DNA from: Rhodospirillales bacterium
Lineage (GTDB): Bacteria; Pseudomonadota; Alphaproteobacteria; Reyranellales; Reyranellaceae
DNA: 5,905 nucleotides
Reading direction: 5' to 3'
NCBI GenBank assembly: GCA_013205335.1
Contig: JABMNB010000293.1
Span: 1 to 5,905 of the forward strand
Shown here: positions 4,983-5,905 of the stretch, one piece after another
Numbering within the stretch: position 1 is the stretch's first letter
Layout: the number at the start of each line of letters is the position of its first letter
Made by a program: the position numbers and the translations under genes
The notes under the pieces: generated by a model
Database searches by the model: none
Told to the model about the DNA's origin: nothing
Seen by the model: only the letters and a program-made list of their open reading frames with translations

Positions 4983-5813
4983 CTACCGGCCGGTGAAGTG
5001 TGGTTCGCGCTTTTCCAGGAAGGCCTTGATGCCCTCCTTCATGTCGTCGGTCTGCATCAGCGGCAGGAGCTGGAGGAAGACGTGATGGACGTGCTCGTTG
5101 AACGGTTCGTTCCAAGCCATGCGCATCATGCGCTTGGCCGCCTGGATGGCGAGCGGCGCGTTCGCGGCGATCTCCAGCGCCAGCTCGCGGGCGGCGGCCA
5201 TGACATCCGCGTCCGGCACGACCTTGTTAACCAAGCCGATCTCGAGCGATTGCGCGGCGTTCAGGGTCCGAGCGGTGAAGATCAGCTCGGCGGCCTTCGC
5301 CCAGCCCAGCATGCGCGGCAGGTACCAGGTTCCGCCGGATTCCGGCAGGACGCCGCGCTTGGCATAGGAGGCGGCGAGCTTGGCCGACTGTGCCATCACC
5401 CTGATGTCGGCGCCGAGCGCGAGATCGAGTCCGTAGCCGGCTGCGGAGCCGTTGAGGGCGCAGATCACGGGCTTGTCCATCGCGTGCAGGACGGGTGGCG
5501 GCGTGTTGCGCAGGTCGATGTTGGTCGGCGTGGCGCCCGACCCGACGCTCAGATTGTCGGTACCCTTGCTCTGCGCCTCGAGGTTCAGCCCGGCGCAGAA
5601 CGCTCGGCCCGTGCCGGTCAGGATCACCACGCGGACGGCACGGTCCTCGTTCGCCTTGACCAGCGCATCGGTGAGCTGCTTCAGCATCGGGCCGGAGATG
5701 GTGTTCATGCGCTGCGGTGCATTGAGCGTGACGGTCGCGACCGCGCCGTCGACGGCGTAGAGCAGTTCCTCCGGCAGTGCCGAAGCCGTGGATCCGGCCG
5801 CAAACTGGCTCAT
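4983..5813 (-). CDS. Enoyl-CoA hydratase/isomerase (crotonase family), complete
   Basis: The 276-residue length is typical of a single-domain crotonase, a cytoplasmic enzyme family that hydrates, isomerises or otherwise processes acyl-CoA thioesters. The N-terminal strand region is VATVTLNAPQRMNTIS (25-40). The first oxyanion-hole segment is GRAFCAGLNL (69-78) and the second is ALNGSAAGYGLDLALGADIR (119-138). LPESGGTWYLPRMLG (156-170) and the C-terminal helix EGIKAFLEKREPHF (260-273) complete the fold. Compared with rat mitochondrial hydratase, the position of catalytic Glu144 holds Asp130, and by ungapped alignment the Glu164 position holds Tyr150. A classical two-glutamate hydratase is therefore doubtful, and an isomerase or other crotonase activity is equally possible. 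The start at 5813 is supported by a very strong ribosome site AAGGAGG (5824-5818), 4 bases before the ATG. The gene is divergent from the partial gene at the right edge. Confidence 0.94.
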   Translation of the reverse strand: MSQFAAGSTASALPEELLYAVDGAVATVTLNAPQRMNTISGPMLKQLTDALVKANEDRAVRVVILTGTGRAFCAGLNLEAQSKGTDNLSVGSGATPTNIDLRNTPPPVLHAMDKPVICALNGSAAGYGLDLALGADIRVMAQSAKLAASYAKRGVLPESGGTWYLPRMLGWAKAAELIFTARTLNAAQSLEIGLVNKVVPDADVMAAARELALEIAANAPLAIQAAKRMMRMAWNEPFNEHVHHVFLQLLPLMQTDDMKEGIKAFLEKREPHFTGR

Positions 5814-5867
5814 GTTTCCTCCTTCTGGCGATTGCCGTTATGGTGGCGCAGGAGATCAGGACACGCC

Positions 5868-5905
5868 ATGCAAAACCGTTTCATCGCCCTTTACAGCGAC
5901 ACCAA
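5868..5905 (+). CDS. Start of an unidentified gene, cut by the right edge
   Basis: An ATG at 5868 opens a frame reading MQNRFIALYSDT to the end of the window. A ribosome site could be GGAG (5851-5854, 13 bases before the ATG) or CAGG (5857-5860, 7 bases before it). The codons use mostly G or C in the third position, as in neighbouring genes. It would be divergent from the crotonase gene with 54 bp between the two starts, so a two-way promoter region probably lies at 5814-5867. Twelve residues are too few to assign a family. An alternative frame from ATG 5840 also runs to the edge but gives a less protein-like peptide. Confidence 0.5.
   Translation, partial: MQNRFIALYSDT

Noticed and set aside
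5801..5818. Possible second TetR site: CAAAC and GTTTC around the crotonase start
   Set aside because: The half-sites are 8 bp apart with an imperfect right arm, unlike the perfect palindrome at 1004-1021, and most of it is coding sequence.

Overview
This is a G+C-rich bacterial window (roughly two thirds G+C by eye, strong G/C preference at third codon positions). The gene types (crotonases, a class I-type P450, an SCP2-type thiolase, a zinc-free MDR oxidoreductase, a TetR regulator) fit a soil or water proteobacterium, most likely an alphaproteobacterium. That placement is an inference from gene style; no rRNA or other marker is present.

Layout. The left edge holds the 3' end of a crotonase (enoyl-CoA hydratase/isomerase) gene on the + strand, ending at 280. 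A 163-bp gap between convergent genes follows, with a small hairpin. A TetR-family repressor gene (989 to 444, minus strand) is transcribed divergently from a tight three-gene + strand cluster: cytochrome P450 (1048-2271), SCP2-type thiolase/acetyl-CoA acetyltransferase (2284-3486) and quinone-oxidoreductase-like MDR enzyme (3500-4507). The gaps inside the cluster are 12 and 13 bp, so it is probably one operon. Converging on it from the right, with only 3 bp between stop codons, is a small minus-strand gene for a secreted protein of unknown function (4876 to 4511). Upstream of that lies a complete minus-strand crotonase gene (5813 to 4983). The first 12 codons of another + strand gene run off the right edge (5868 onward).

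How the parts may work together. The tetR/P450 intergenic region carries a perfect 18-bp inverted repeat, with a CAAAC-N4-GTTTG core, at 1004-1021. It sits between the -35-like and -10-like boxes of a plausible tetR promoter and 26 bp upstream of the P450 start. The simplest model is that TetR represses itself and the P450-thiolase-oxidoreductase operon until a ligand, perhaps an acyl-CoA or fatty-acid-like molecule, is present. The enzymes suggest oxidation of a hydrophobic substrate (P450), reduction or oxidation of an enone/quinone-type intermediate (MDR), and CoA-dependent chain cleavage (thiolase, crotonases). The substrate cannot be read from the sequence. No ferredoxin or ferredoxin reductase for the P450 and no DUF35 partner for the thiolase lies in the window. 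I see no RNA gene, CRISPR array, insertion sequence or phage element, and no clearly new system; the best leads are the operator architecture, the unusual active-site positions in several enzymes, and the unknown secreted protein.
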